In this document: one piece after another, positions 44,873 to 53,925 of the stretch | Layout of the letters: each line of letters opens with the position of its first letter | How positions within the stretch are numbered: the first letter of the stretch is position 1 | Origin: Shewanella gaetbuli | GTDB lineage: Bacteria; Pseudomonadota; Gammaproteobacteria; Enterobacterales; Shewanellaceae | Length of the DNA stretch: 64,000 bases | NCBI RefSeq assembly: GCF_023284065.1 | Contig: NZ_JAKIKP010000015.1 | Coordinates: 1 to 64,000, forward strand | Direction of reading: 5' to 3' | Notes under the pieces: model-generated | Database searches by the model: none | What the model saw: only the letters and a program-made list of their open reading frames with translations | What the model was told of the DNA's origin: nothing | Program-made: the position numbers and the translations under genes

Positions 44873-46207
44873 TTGACTATATCAGCCACAAGTAATAATT
44901 CCCCTAAGCCTTCGTTTATAGCGTTAGTGCCACTATTTATTTTTCTGGCATTATTTATTGGTGCAGGATTGTACTTCCAAAGCCAAGGTGTTGATTATGC
45001 GTTTTATCAACTCCCTAGTGTGATTGCTATTTTACCGGCGATTATTTTGGCGTTATTACTGTCAAAGCAAAAATTAAACAATGCCATTGAAACCTTTATT
45101 GGTGGTATCGGCCATAGCAACATTATTGCAATGTGTTTAATTTACTTATTAGCGGGCGCATTTGCCTCGGTGGCGAAGGCAACGGGTGGCGTTGATGCAA
45201 CCGTCGCGCTAGGCTTGTCACTTATCCCTTCTGACTTATTACTACCAGGATTTTTTGTGATAGCAGCCTTCATTGCTACTGCAATGGGGACCTCTATGGG
45301 CACGATTGCTGCCGTGGCACCAGTTGCATTGGGTGTGGCTGACCAAGCGCAAATTGACTACGCCTTAATGGCAGGTGCAGTAATGTCAGGGGCGTTATTT
45401 GGTGATAATTTGTCGATTATTTCAGATACGACTATTGCCGCAACACGTACCCAAGGCTGTGAAATGAAAGATAAGTTCCGTGAAAACTTAGTCTTTGCTA
45501 TTCCTGCTTCAATTATTACCTTAGTGGCATTTTCTTTTGCAGGGCAAGGTCAGGCAGATATTGACCCGCAGCAAATTGAGTTTGTAAAAGTGCTCCCTTA
45601 TTTAACCATTTTGTTTTTGGCTGTAGCTGGGTTAAATGTGTTTGTTGTATTAACGCTGGGTATTGTTTTAGCGGGCGTAACAGGAATATTTGCTGCTGAT
45701 TACAATGTGATTCAGTTTGGTAATGACATTTATACTGGCTTCACTAACATGCAAGAAATCTTCATTTTATCTATGTTAGTCGGTGGCTTAGCTGCATTAA
45801 TGCAGCAACAAGGTGGCTTAAGCTTTGTGAATAATAAAGTTGAAGGGTTAATTAGCCGTTTTTCAAAGTCGAATGGCGATGCTTCACCAAGAGCGGCTGA
45901 GTTAGGTATGGCTGGCATTGTTGCAGCAACCAATACCTGTGTAGCCAATAATACGGTTTCTATTGTTGTAACCGGTGATATAGCCAAAGATCTGGCACAA
46001 AAACATGGTGTTAATGCTAAACGCGCAGCAAGCATCATGGATATTTTTGCTTGTATTATTCAAGGTTTAATTCCGCATGGCGCACAGGCATTATTAATCG
46101 CTTCGGTATTTACCATTAGCCCATTAACGGCAGTATCTAATGCATGGTATTGCATGATCTTAGCGGTGGTTGCCGTGGCTATTGTGATTTTTAGAAAACG
46201 TCACTAA
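44873..46207 (+). CDS. metT: NhaC-family transporter, predicted methionine permease MetT
   Basis: A 444-aa inner-membrane carrier with about 11 helices of the NhaC/Na+-H+ antiporter superfamily. MSGALFGDNLSIISDTTIAATRTQG is the NhaC-type core, and NTCVANNTVSIVVTGDIAKDLA is the second half's counterpart. By itself this would be called an antiporter, but the MetJ boxes upstream match the MetT methionine transporters predicted by comparative regulon work. The start is a TTG preceded by AGAGAG. Confidence 0.85.
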   Translation: MTISATSNNSPKPSFIALVPLFIFLALFIGAGLYFQSQGVDYAFYQLPSVIAILPAIILALLLSKQKLNNAIETFIGGIGHSNIIAMCLIYLLAGAFASVAKATGGVDATVALGLSLIPSDLLLPGFFVIAAFIATAMGTSMGTIAAVAPVALGVADQAQIDYALMAGAVMSGALFGDNLSIISDTTIAATRTQGCEMKDKFRENLVFAIPASIITLVAFSFAGQGQADIDPQQIEFVKVLPYLTILFLAVAGLNVFVVLTLGIVLAGVTGIFAADYNVIQFGNDIYTGFTNMQEIFILSMLVGGLAALMQQQGGLSFVNNKVEGLISRFSKSNGDASPRAAELGMAGIVAATNTCVANNTVSIVVTGDIAKDLAQKHGVNAKRAASIMDIFACIIQGLIPHGAQALLIASVFTISPLTAVSNAWYCMILAVVAVAIVIFRKRH

Positions 46208-46234
46208 TCATCACTTTCTTCTTGTAAGCGATTT

Positions 46235-46268
46235 AAAAGCCCCAAATTAACGTTTTTTGGGGCTTTTA
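46235..46268 (+). terminator. intrinsic terminator of metT
   Basis: The stem AAAAGCCCC/GGGGCTTTT closes an A/T-rich loop and is followed by a T-rich end. Confidence 0.88.
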
Positions 46269-46323
46269 CTTTTGATAAATATCACGGTAAGCTCTGGCTA
46301 TGATTTTTAAACCAGCTTAATTT

Positions 46324-47010
46324 GTGTCCTTACCTCATCGAAACTACGACTTATATTTAGTGATTGTTTTCATGTCTTTGGCGGCGGCTATTATTGCAGC
46401 CACAGGCGTGGTCATTGCCTTAATTGCTGAAATTCAATACATGCCAGTGAGTGTGCTTACGCTGCGCCCAGATAAGTTGGGTGATTATATGAATTCACCT
46501 TTGGCCATTGTGTTTAATCTGTCTTTATTGGCTGCTGGGGCATGTTTCTTTCTAGCCACTCTTGCCATTTATTTTACCTTTCCAGATCCGCTTAGCCGAG
46601 CCATAGCTGTAGTGGGTGGCATTGTAGGTATGAGTATTGCGCTAATGGGGATATTCCCAATCAATATGCTAGAGTGGCACCGTCAAGTGTCTACGATTTA
46701 TTTATTAAGTTCATTATTGCTACATGCTCTGTGTTTTGCCGATTACTTTAAGCCGAAAAGTACCATGACAAAGCGGGTGTTGAGCTTATCTATATTAAGC
46801 ATTTTTATGTCAGTGGCGTTGATCAGCATGCTTGACTGGAATGTATTAGATTTTGTCGCGTGTGATGACCCTGATGAGCATTTTTGTTTAGTGGCAGTGT
46901 GTATGTGGATGCTCACACAAACTAATATTTTATGGTGTGTGTGCTTAGGACTCGGTATGCGTAAATATATTATTGCTCAGCAGTCTTTTCGCCAGCATGC
47001 TTTAGTCTGA
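46324..47010 (+). CDS. six-helix membrane protein of unknown function
   Basis: A 228-aa inner-membrane protein with about six hydrophobic helices. A conserved-looking IGIFP-type loop (ALMGIFPINMLEWHRQVS) follows helix 3-4 and a Cys/Asp-rich periplasmic loop VACDDPDEHFCLVAV lies near residue 182. The topology recalls DUF998 proteins, but I do not recognise it firmly. The start is a GTG. It is followed after only 2 bp by rluF, so they are translationally linked. Confidence 0.65.
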   Translation: MSLPHRNYDLYLVIVFMSLAAAIIAATGVVIALIAEIQYMPVSVLTLRPDKLGDYMNSPLAIVFNLSLLAAGACFFLATLAIYFTFPDPLSRAIAVVGGIVGMSIALMGIFPINMLEWHRQVSTIYLLSSLLLHALCFADYFKPKSTMTKRVLSLSILSIFMSVALISMLDWNVLDFVACDDPDEHFCLVAVCMWMLTQTNILWCVCLGLGMRKYIIAQQSFRQHALV

Positions 47011-47012
47011 TA

Positions 47013-47744
47013 ATGTCTAGCAACTCATTGTCTCGATATCGTCTGGCTCAATATTTAGCTATGTGTGGTGTCGCTTCGAGACGACAAGCTTCAAGGTTAA
47101 TTCAATCTGGTCGAGTGACCTATAACCAACGTAATGCCACTCACATTGATATGGTCGATACGCAACAACCCCTGCCCGATGTAATGGTTGATGGCGTCAA
47201 AATTTGCCTACCAGAGGCCAAAGTATATTGGCTTTACCATAAACCGGTAGGTGTAGACTGCAATTTGGTGGCTGACAACCCACAAAGCTTGATTCATTTA
47301 TTACCAGCCAATGAACGGGTTTTTCCGGTGGGGCGGTTGGATAAAGATTCTCGCGGCCTATTAATATTAACCAATGACGGTCACTTAACGCAGCAATTAA
47401 TGCACCCAGATTATCAGCATAGTAAAACCTATCATGTGACAGTTAATCAGCCCATTGATGAGCAATTTTTGACATCAATGGCACAAGGCATAAGTTATGA
47501 AAAAGGGCAAAAGGCGGTAAAGACACAGCCATGTGCTGTTTGCCAACTAGATGCTAATCAATTTAAAATTGTATTAACTCAAGGGCTTAATAGACAAATT
47601 AGACGCATGTGCCAAGCGTTGGGCTATAAGGTGATTGATTTACAGCGTGTGGCAATAGGTGGGTTAAGTTTAGCGGATTTACCCGAGTCTCAATGGCGAC
47701 ACTTATCACCAACAGAAGTGGCTTTATTAACTGAAGTTAGCTGA
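47013..47744 (+). CDS. rluF: 23S rRNA pseudouridine synthase, RsuA family (RluF-like)
   Basis: A 243-aa pseudouridine synthase. An N-terminal S4 RNA-binding domain (YLAMCGVASRRQASRLIQSG) is followed by the catalytic Asp in FPVGRLDKDSRGLLILTNDG and the C-terminal QGLNRQIRRMCQALGY. The YWLYHKPVGV and QGLNRQIRRMC stretches are closest in memory to RluF, which modifies U2604 near the peptidyl-transferase centre; RluB/RluE cannot be ruled out. Confidence 0.82.
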   Translation: MSSNSLSRYRLAQYLAMCGVASRRQASRLIQSGRVTYNQRNATHIDMVDTQQPLPDVMVDGVKICLPEAKVYWLYHKPVGVDCNLVADNPQSLIHLLPANERVFPVGRLDKDSRGLLILTNDGHLTQQLMHPDYQHSKTYHVTVNQPIDEQFLTSMAQGISYEKGQKAVKTQPCAVCQLDANQFKIVLTQGLNRQIRRMCQALGYKVIDLQRVAIGGLSLADLPESQWRHLSPTEVALLTEVS

Positions 47745-47774
47745 CTGAAATGACGCGAAATAGTAAACAGAATC

Positions 47775-47808
47775 AAAGGAGTAAACTATTATGGTTTACT
47801 CCTTTATT
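47775..47808. terminator. bidirectional terminator between rluF and the S46 peptidase gene
   Basis: The stem AAAGGAGTAAAC/GTTTACTCCTTT has a 7-base loop and is followed by T-rich sequence on the plus side; it lies between convergent genes. Confidence 0.85.
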
Positions 47809-47816
47809 TATATCAG

Positions 47817-49973
47817 TTATTTCACAATTTCCATTTCAGCTAATAAATTATCAGCATGATCTAAATGTTCCATCACCCATAACATATAGCGACTATCAAC
47901 TTGAATAGAGCGATTGGTTTGTGGGTCGTAACCCCAATCACCAATGATGCTCTCATAAACACCATCAAATAATAATCCCACTAATTCAGCACGACCGTTT
48001 AGGGTAGGCGAACCTGAGTTACCGCCAGTGGTATCTAGAGTTGATAAGAAGTTAACCGGTACAGAGTCAATTGACTTCATGTAGTAGTCACCGTATTGCT
48101 TTTGTTTTATCAGCTCAAGTTGTTTAGCTGGGGCATCAAAAGGATCTTCACCGGTGTCTTTCGCTAAAATGCCTTCTAAGCGTGTAAAGGGGACTGCAAC
48201 TAAACCATCTTGTGGGGCATAGCCTTTTACGTTACCAATGGTGACACGTAAGCTTGAGTTGGCATCTGCATAAACAGGCTTACCAAGTTGATGATTATAA
48301 GCAATGATCGCGTCCATATATTGTGGGCGTACTTTCATTAAATCACCAGCCAGTTGTTTCGCTTGGGTTTCACGCGCCATGGTCTCATCATAAGTGCTTA
48401 CAGCAAACTTAATGAAAGGATCGTTCGACTTTTTAAATTCAGCAACAGACTTGTCCATCCATGCTAAACGGGTTGCTTTATCAGCCAACTCGGTTTTAGC
48501 GTACATTTTATCTAGTACTTTTTGAATGGTCGCATCATCTGATTTTTTGTGAATACCAAAGGCTTTATCAAAGTCTTTTAAGCGCTGGTCAGCGGGTAAT
48601 GCTACATAACGTTTAAGTAAATCAAATAAAATTGCTTTATCAACACTGGCAGCATAGCGTCTATCAATGCGTTCCATACTTGAAGTGAAACGAGTCATAT
48701 CGCGTTGCTGAAAACCGGGTTCACGTTCCATGTCTGGCAGCGCCTTCTCATGCGCTAGGCGATATAAACGACTCGCCGTTGTCATCATGGTGGTGTAACC
48801 CATGTAGCCCAATATCATGTCGCGCTCTTGGTGTGCTTGACTTTGTTCAATAAGCTTATTTAACTGAGTTAATGTTTCACCATATTTCTCAACGCGTTTA
48901 TCATCCTCATTGATCCATTTCGCTAAGTTTTGCTCAGTTGCTTTTCGATCATCAAGCATGGTTGATTTGCCATAAAACTCGATCATTGAGGTAAAGTTTT
49001 TAGCATAATTAGCTAAGCCTGCAAGGGCGCTTTCGTACTTAATACGCTCGTCACTACCCTCGGGAGCCGTGTCTTTAATAATTTCAATCAAGCGCTCACG
49101 AAGCACTTTTCCTTCTGGGTAAGCCCATTCAAATTGGTTTTCAACTTCATCAGCCGTGCGGTAACGGTTAGTACGTCCCGGATAACCCGCAACCATCACA
49201 AAGTCACCTTCGCTAACGCCTTTAGCAGACACCTTTAAGAAGCTTTTAGGCTCATAAGGAATGTTATCTTCACTAAAGTCTGCCGGTTTACCATCTTTGC
49301 CGACATAGGCACGATAAAATGAGTAATCACCCGTGTGACGAGGCCACATCCAGTTATCAATATCGCCACCATATTTCCCCACACTGCCTGCTGGGTTATA
49401 GGCTAAGCGAACATCACGAATTTCCATTTGCTTGACTAGATAATACTCCAGTCCACCATGAAAGCTGTATACCTGACAACGATAACCGTCCTCGGCTTCA
49501 CATTCTGCCACTAAGGCTTTTTCTTGCTGTTCAATACCTTTGTAAAATTCATTACCGACTTTAGCCATTTGGCCTGATTTTATTTGGTCAGTAACATTGG
49601 TTACTGCTTCAGTCACATAGATGCGTGAACCAGGGGTTGCAGGCAGTTCATCTGCATAGGTCTTGGCTAAAAAACCCTCTTTAAGTAAATTTTTCTCTGG
49701 GGTCGAATTGTATTGAATCGAGCCGTAAGCACAGTGATGGTTGGTAACAACTAAGCCTTTAGGAGAGACAAATGAGGCTGTACATCCACCTAAACTAATC
49801 ACGGCATTCATTGGAAATTCGGTAAGCTTAGAAATTGATTTAGCATCAATTTCCAGTCCTTTTTGTTTCAACATATCAGCCATGGCTGGAAGTTGATGAG
49901 GTTGCCACATACCTTCATCGGCTTGTGCGGTAAAACTGGCTGCTATCGCAGCAGTGAGAAGCCATTTTTTCAT
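47817..49973 (-). CDS. S46-family dipeptidyl peptidase (DPP7/DPP11)
   Basis: Periplasmic serine dipeptidase of 718 aa with a signal peptide ending TAQA. Catalytic His is in TNHHCAYG, Asp in IDNWMWPRHTGD, and Ser in TGGNSGSPTLNGR near residue 653. After that Ser, LLFDGVYE carries Gly where DPP11 is reported to have Arg, which would favour the DPP7 preference for hydrophobic P1 residues; this is inference. It supports growth on peptides. Confidence 0.92.
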   Translation of the reverse strand: MKKWLLTAAIAASFTAQADEGMWQPHQLPAMADMLKQKGLEIDAKSISKLTEFPMNAVISLGGCTASFVSPKGLVVTNHHCAYGSIQYNSTPEKNLLKEGFLAKTYADELPATPGSRIYVTEAVTNVTDQIKSGQMAKVGNEFYKGIEQQEKALVAECEAEDGYRCQVYSFHGGLEYYLVKQMEIRDVRLAYNPAGSVGKYGGDIDNWMWPRHTGDYSFYRAYVGKDGKPADFSEDNIPYEPKSFLKVSAKGVSEGDFVMVAGYPGRTNRYRTADEVENQFEWAYPEGKVLRERLIEIIKDTAPEGSDERIKYESALAGLANYAKNFTSMIEFYGKSTMLDDRKATEQNLAKWINEDDKRVEKYGETLTQLNKLIEQSQAHQERDMILGYMGYTTMMTTASRLYRLAHEKALPDMEREPGFQQRDMTRFTSSMERIDRRYAASVDKAILFDLLKRYVALPADQRLKDFDKAFGIHKKSDDATIQKVLDKMYAKTELADKATRLAWMDKSVAEFKKSNDPFIKFAVSTYDETMARETQAKQLAGDLMKVRPQYMDAIIAYNHQLGKPVYADANSSLRVTIGNVKGYAPQDGLVAVPFTRLEGILAKDTGEDPFDAPAKQLELIKQKQYGDYYMKSIDSVPVNFLSTLDTTGGNSGSPTLNGRAELVGLLFDGVYESIIGDWGYDPQTNRSIQVDSRYMLWVMEHLDHADNLLAEMEIVK

Positions 49974-50091
49974 TGAGTTAAATCCATTTTAAGTCACAAG
50001 CTTAGTGGGGTAGCTCTAAATGATTGGAGCTGATGATAAGTTTGTGATGATACTAATTATTTTAATAGTGTTGTTTTCGGTAAAAATATGG

Positions 50092-50122
50092 CAAAAAAAA
50101 GCCAGACCGAAGCCTGACTTTA
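50092..50122 (-). terminator. intrinsic terminator of the TyrP-like gene
   Basis: On the minus strand AAAGTCAG/CTGGCTTT (one G-T pair) is followed by seven T's, about 75 bp past the gene's stop. Confidence 0.85.
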
Positions 50123-50194
50123 ACAAAACTGACAAAATGTTAATAGTGATAGACAAAACCTGTTACAAACTCGACTCTGTCTTATGTGCTGTAG

Positions 50195-51397
50195 TTAACC
50201 TAGCGCCACCATTAATTGAGCTATAACAATCAGTAAGCCGATAACGGCTGCTGCTACAAGTGCAGGAGTTCCGCCCATTACCTGATAACCGCCTAAGTTT
50301 TGCTGACGCTGTTTAAAGGCCATTGCAATCGGTAAAAATATAATCATTACCACTAACGGTATTGCCGCAAAACCTAATACTTGGAAAAAGCCGTCAGGGT
50401 AAAATAATGCACATAATAAAGGTGGAATAAAGGTAATTAACCATGTTTGTGCACGTCCCGCTTTAGTCGTTTTAGCGCGAGTTAACTCAGCTACATAATC
50501 AAATAGGCTCATGGTGACACCTAAAAATGAGGTGATTAACGCAAGGTTGGCAAATAAATCAATAAACTGACTGACCACTTCAGACTCAGCAAGCCCTTGA
50601 AGTGCAACGACTAACTTAGGTAATGAACCCTCGAATGAATGCACTGTGTCGCCACCCAATGTTCCTAAGGTCACCAGTAACCACAGAATATAGCAAACCA
50701 ATGGTATGGTTGAGCCAATAAGTAACACTTTACGAAGCGATAGCGCATCACCATCTAAATAACGCACAATGGTTGCAATACAGACATGGAAACCAAACGA
50801 AGTAAATACAACTGGAATAGCGGCTAACCATAAGCTGTTTAGTTCGCTACCCGTTGCCACTTCATTGGCTGTATCATTTAGCACATTTGCAAGGTTTACC
50901 TCGGGCAGTAAAAACGCCACAACTAATGTCAGTAATACCACCATGGCAGTAAAAAGAATTCGTGAAACTTTATCAATCCAACCCACACCAATTGCGATAA
51001 AGCCACCAAAGAATAAGGTGAATATAAGTACGGCAGCTTGATTATTCAGTTCAAGTCCTAATGGTGCTAAGCGGGTTTCAAGTAAAGATGAGCCACCCAT
51101 GAGATAAACCATTGTTAAGGCAAATAGCAAACTTAAAAATGAACCACCTTGAATGATTTGCCCTACTTTACCTAGTGTTTTACCGGTAATGGCATGAACA
51201 TTATCACCTACACCTGTTCGTAAATTGATTTCTAACATCAGTAATGATGTATACGCTGAAATTCCCCAAATAACGACTAATAGCAAAATTGCTGGAATAA
51301 TACCTAATGCTGCAGTGGCCAATGGCAGTGCTAACATACCTCCGCCAATTGCAGTGCCGGCTACGATTGAAATTGAGCCAAGTGTTTTTAAGTTCAC
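50195..51397 (-). CDS. aromatic amino acid permease (HAAAP family, TyrP-like)
   Basis: A 400-aa inner-membrane carrier with eleven helices. The N-terminus SISIVAGTAIGGGMLALPLATA is the HAAAP signature, and TSFGFHVCIATIVRYLDGD is diagnostic of TyrP/Mtr. Likely substrate is tyrosine, but tryptophan is possible. The start is a GTG preceded by GGAA. A weak TyrR-like stretch (TGTTTG-TAAACA-ATTACA) near 51500 is not firm. Confidence 0.87.
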   Translation of the reverse strand: MNLKTLGSISIVAGTAIGGGMLALPLATAALGIIPAILLLVVIWGISAYTSLLMLEINLRTGVGDNVHAITGKTLGKVGQIIQGGSFLSLLFALTMVYLMGGSSLLETRLAPLGLELNNQAAVLIFTLFFGGFIAIGVGWIDKVSRILFTAMVVLLTLVVAFLLPEVNLANVLNDTANEVATGSELNSLWLAAIPVVFTSFGFHVCIATIVRYLDGDALSLRKVLLIGSTIPLVCYILWLLVTLGTLGGDTVHSFEGSLPKLVVALQGLAESEVVSQFIDLFANLALITSFLGVTMSLFDYVAELTRAKTTKAGRAQTWLITFIPPLLCALFYPDGFFQVLGFAAIPLVVMIIFLPIAMAFKQRQQNLGGYQVMGGTPALVAAAVIGLLIVIAQLMVALG

Positions 51398-51674
51398 GAA
51401 TTGAGTTCCATAACATTATTGTTTTAATTGTTAACGACAGTAGCAGATGGCAAATAGTTCAAGCAAGAAACTTAGTCCTTTAAAGGCCTTTGGCACTGTT
51501 TGTAAACAATTACATAACATGCTGCTAATGGGAAATAAACGCGGTCGCTGCAATGGTGTATCATTACAGCGTTGTGCTGAAGGTTGATTGAATAATGACG
51601 CAATTATTACTACTTTAATATGAGGTTGCTGATGATTGTTTAATGATTATTTTTAGGGTATATTGCGCGCCTGA

Positions 51675-51800
51675 ATTAGGGGAGTAGCTAGCCAAGTATG
51701 CACTATACTTAGGCGTTTATATCAACATAATTGGCTACATTGCCATGGTATAAACAACATCGTTTACACGTTGTTAAGCAAGACCTAGCACAATAACAGT
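51675..51800 (+). ncRNA. yybP-ykoY (manganese) riboswitch
   Basis: The conserved opening AGGGGAGTAGC is followed by helix TAGCCAA/TTGGCTA, an AACAAC/GTTGTT hairpin (51753-51775), and the second conserved loop GCAAGACCTAGCA. This is the two-loop layout of the yybP-ykoY Mn2+ element. Downstream, GAGGGTA (51807-51813) pairs with TACCCTC (51837-51843) directly before the ribosome site, giving an expression platform. The remaining part of the 468-bp gap (51398-51674) shows nothing clear. Confidence 0.88.
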
Positions 51801-51865
51801 CTCGTTGAGGGTAGGCTGGTATTTTGCTTGGTTATTTACCCTCTATAATACACAGGACTTTTCTT

Positions 51866-52420
51866 TTGGAAGCTTTTCTTGCCTCAACTGTCACCGTTGC
51901 TATTGCTGAAATCGGCGATAAAACCCAACTGCTCGCATTACTTCTTGCTGCTAGATTTAAAAATAAAACTGCCATTATAGTTGGTATTACTTTATCAACA
52001 TTAGTGAATCATTTTGCTGCTGCATGGATAGGGCAATTTACCGTTGGGCTAATTGATCCTCAATGGACTACTTACATAGTGGCAATATCCTTTTTTGCTA
52101 TCGCTTTATGGGTGTTGGTTCCTGATAAAATGGATGATGACGATAATCGTTTTTATAAACTTGGCGCATTTATGGCCACGTTCATTTTATTTTTTATTGC
52201 GGAAATGGGCGATAAGACTCAAGTGGCTACCGTTGTACTCGCGGCAAAATATGATGCCTTGATGTTAGTCGTGCTCGGGACGACATTAGGGATGTTAATT
52301 GCTAATGTGCCCGTGGTTATATTAGGGCACTTAGGAGCAGAAAAATTACCGATGAAACTCATTCACCGTAGTTGTGCGGTGATGTTTGCCGCCTTGGGTG
52401 TGGCGACATTGTGGTATTAA
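51866..52420 (+). CDS. mneA: UPF0016/GDT1-family manganese exporter MneA
   Basis: A 184-aa inner-membrane protein of six helices with two ExGDKT repeats, AEIGDKTQLLAL near the start and AEMGDKTQVAT in the middle, which form the cation site. The family exports Mn2+ (Vibrio MneA); the Mn riboswitch upstream fits. TTG at 51866 is preferred: AGGA is 8 bp before it and the protein begins MEAFLASTVTVAIAEIGDKT. The frame also runs to 51824. Confidence 0.9.
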   Translation: MEAFLASTVTVAIAEIGDKTQLLALLLAARFKNKTAIIVGITLSTLVNHFAAAWIGQFTVGLIDPQWTTYIVAISFFAIALWVLVPDKMDDDDNRFYKLGAFMATFILFFIAEMGDKTQVATVVLAAKYDALMLVVLGTTLGMLIANVPVVILGHLGAEKLPMKLIHRSCAVMFAALGVATLWY

Positions 52421-52450
52421 TTGATGTGTTGAATAAGTAGCATAACAATA

Positions 52451-52479
52451 ATTAGCCCTAATGATTAATTAGGGCTAAT
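52451..52479. terminator. bidirectional terminator between mneA and the LprI-like gene
   Basis: ATTAGCCCTAAT and its perfect inverse have a 5-base loop, between convergent genes. The stem overlaps the last codons of the minus-strand gene. Confidence 0.85.
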
Positions 52480-53088
52480 TTGCTGATAAACACAGATTAC
52501 AGGCTTTTGTCCGTATTCTTCCAACCGTGCTTCGTCTTGATGAGTCCATAAGCTGGTATTTTGTGCGACATACTTAGCGCCCGAAGCCGTTTTTGTGAGT
52601 AGCCCTAGCTGGGGTGTTGTTGGAGGAATGTTTTGGCCTGCATAGTGAAATACTGCAGCGGGCAGAGCGGTATTATTATAAAAATAGACTATTAAGTTGA
52701 ATGGCTTATCTGCTTGGCATTGATAGTTAACTTCTTTTGGCACTTCTACCGCGCCAGCGGCAATTTGTAATTCAGTAATACGCGTTTGGTAATTGTCTTT
52801 GGTGCACTGTAATTTATCGTCCGCTTTCCAACAGTCATTACGGCCTTTAATCCAGCCCCGTTGTTCGGCTTTTATTAATTTCAATTCATTAGCATCAACT
52901 TGTGAAATCAGCTTTTGATATAACGGTGCAAGTTGATTATCGAGTTGTGCCAGTTCATCTGTTTGGCAAATAAGAGTTTCAATTTCCCCTTGCGCTTTTT
53001 GGCAATCAAAAGAGGGAGATTGAGCATGTAGATTGGTACTAAGAAGCGTAACTAAAATGCACGCTATCTTGGTGCTGTTAACCTGCAT
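52465..53088 (-). CDS. periplasmic LprI/MliC-like lysozyme-inhibitor protein
   Basis: 207 aa. A signal peptide (IACILVTLLSTNLHA) is followed by an LprI/DUF1311 domain (FDCQKAQGEIETLICQTDELAQLD, ending RGWIKGRNDCW...C). The C-terminal half has YQCQADKPFNLIVYFYNN and a final VICVYQ, which resembles the MliC/PliC eight-stranded fold. Two lysozyme-inhibitor-type domains in one chain suggest protection of the cell wall. Inhibition is inferred from the families. Confidence 0.8.
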   Translation of the reverse strand: MQVNSTKIACILVTLLSTNLHAQSPSFDCQKAQGEIETLICQTDELAQLDNQLAPLYQKLISQVDANELKLIKAEQRGWIKGRNDCWKADDKLQCTKDNYQTRITELQIAAGAVEVPKEVNYQCQADKPFNLIVYFYNNTALPAAVFHYAGQNIPPTTPQLGLLTKTASGAKYVAQNTSLWTHQDEARLEEYGQKPVICVYQQISPN

Positions 53089-53137
53089 GTTCTGCCCTCA
53101 AAATTTTATGTTTAGATAACAAATCGTGAAGTGAAAC

Positions 53138-53329
53138 TTATGCTTTTGTGTTGATGTTATGCCCTACATTACCGACTGGCGCAGCGGGAGGTAAAGCGGC
53201 TTCAATGAGTTGTAAAGCCATTTCTCCTTCAATTTTTTGTTGATTCTTGGCCATAACAGCAACCTTCAAGCTGTTACCTGAATCAATATTAATTGGCATG
53301 TTGCCACTTGAGTTAACTGAAATTGTCAT
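53138..53329 (-). CDS. YjfB-like small protein
   Basis: 63 aa, acidic-neutral and soluble, with a helical KVAVMAKNQQKIEGEMALQL core and a GNVGHNINTKA tail. This recalls the YjfB 'putative motility' family, in which a similar helix is followed by a GxxGxxIN end. An AAGAGAAA ribosome site supports translation. Function unknown. Confidence 0.65.
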   Translation of the reverse strand: MTISVNSSGNMPINIDSGNSLKVAVMAKNQQKIEGEMALQLIEAALPPAAPVGNVGHNINTKA

Positions 53330-53466
53330 AATTATTTCTCTTAAAAAGTGTTATTAGATATATCGGCCGTGATGCAAATATAATAAGCATCATTTTGTAT
53401 CAGGGGTTATAGGTTGTGCGCAATTAAAATATGATATTATATGGGTAATTATAGAGGAGATTAATC

Positions 53467-53925
53467 ATGTTGCCAGAAGACCCACTCGCCTTAGAAAATC
53501 AGGTTTGCTTTTCTTTATATAGTGCCACTAATGCAATGATCAGAGCTTATCGTCCTTTATTAGACAGTTTATCAATTACTTATCCTCAATATTTGGTGAT
53601 GATGGTACTGTGGAAAGAGTCGGGTATTAGTGTTAAAACATTGGGAAAAAAGCTGCATTTAGACTCTGGTACATTAACTCCTTTGCTGAAAAGACTTGAA
53701 TCTAAAGGTCTGGTAATTCGCGATAGAAGTGAACTGGATGAGCGTGTCCGGGTGCTACACCTGACGAAAGAAGGTCAGGCATTGCGTCAACAAGCGCAAG
53801 ATATCCCTGAGATCATGCGTTGTAAAGTTGGTGGGGATTTAGCTCAGCTTCAGCAGCTAAAGCAATTATGTGATAACGCATTAAAGATGATGAATACTGG
53901 AAAGGCCGATAGTTGTGAAGTGTGA
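53467..53925 (+). CDS. MarR-family peroxide sensor, OhrR-like
   Basis: A 152-aa winged-helix repressor. The N-terminus [12 protein letters not shown] places Cys14 at the reactive-cysteine position of OhrR, and the wing has [21 protein letters not shown] and [16 protein letters not shown]. OhrR senses organic hydroperoxides and normally controls a neighbouring ohr gene; no ohr is seen in the window. The gene overlaps the following rlmC start by 11 bp. Confidence 0.87.
   Translation: MLPEDPLALENQVCFSLYSATNAMIRAYRPLLDSLSITYPQYLVMMVLWKESGISVKTLGKKLHLDSGTLTPLLKRLESKGLVIRDRSELDERVRVLHLTKEGQALRQQAQDIPEIMRCKVGGDLAQLQQLKQLCDNALKMMNTGKADSCEV

Noticed and set aside
50020..50226. 68-codon plus-strand ORF with one hydrophobic segment
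   Set aside because: It overlaps the transcription terminator and the 3' end of the TyrP-like gene on the opposite strand. Codons look random and no family is recognised.
51500..51518. TyrR-like box before the aromatic amino acid permease
   Set aside because: Only one arm is close to the TGTAAA-N6-TTTACA consensus; the left arm matches about half of its bases.
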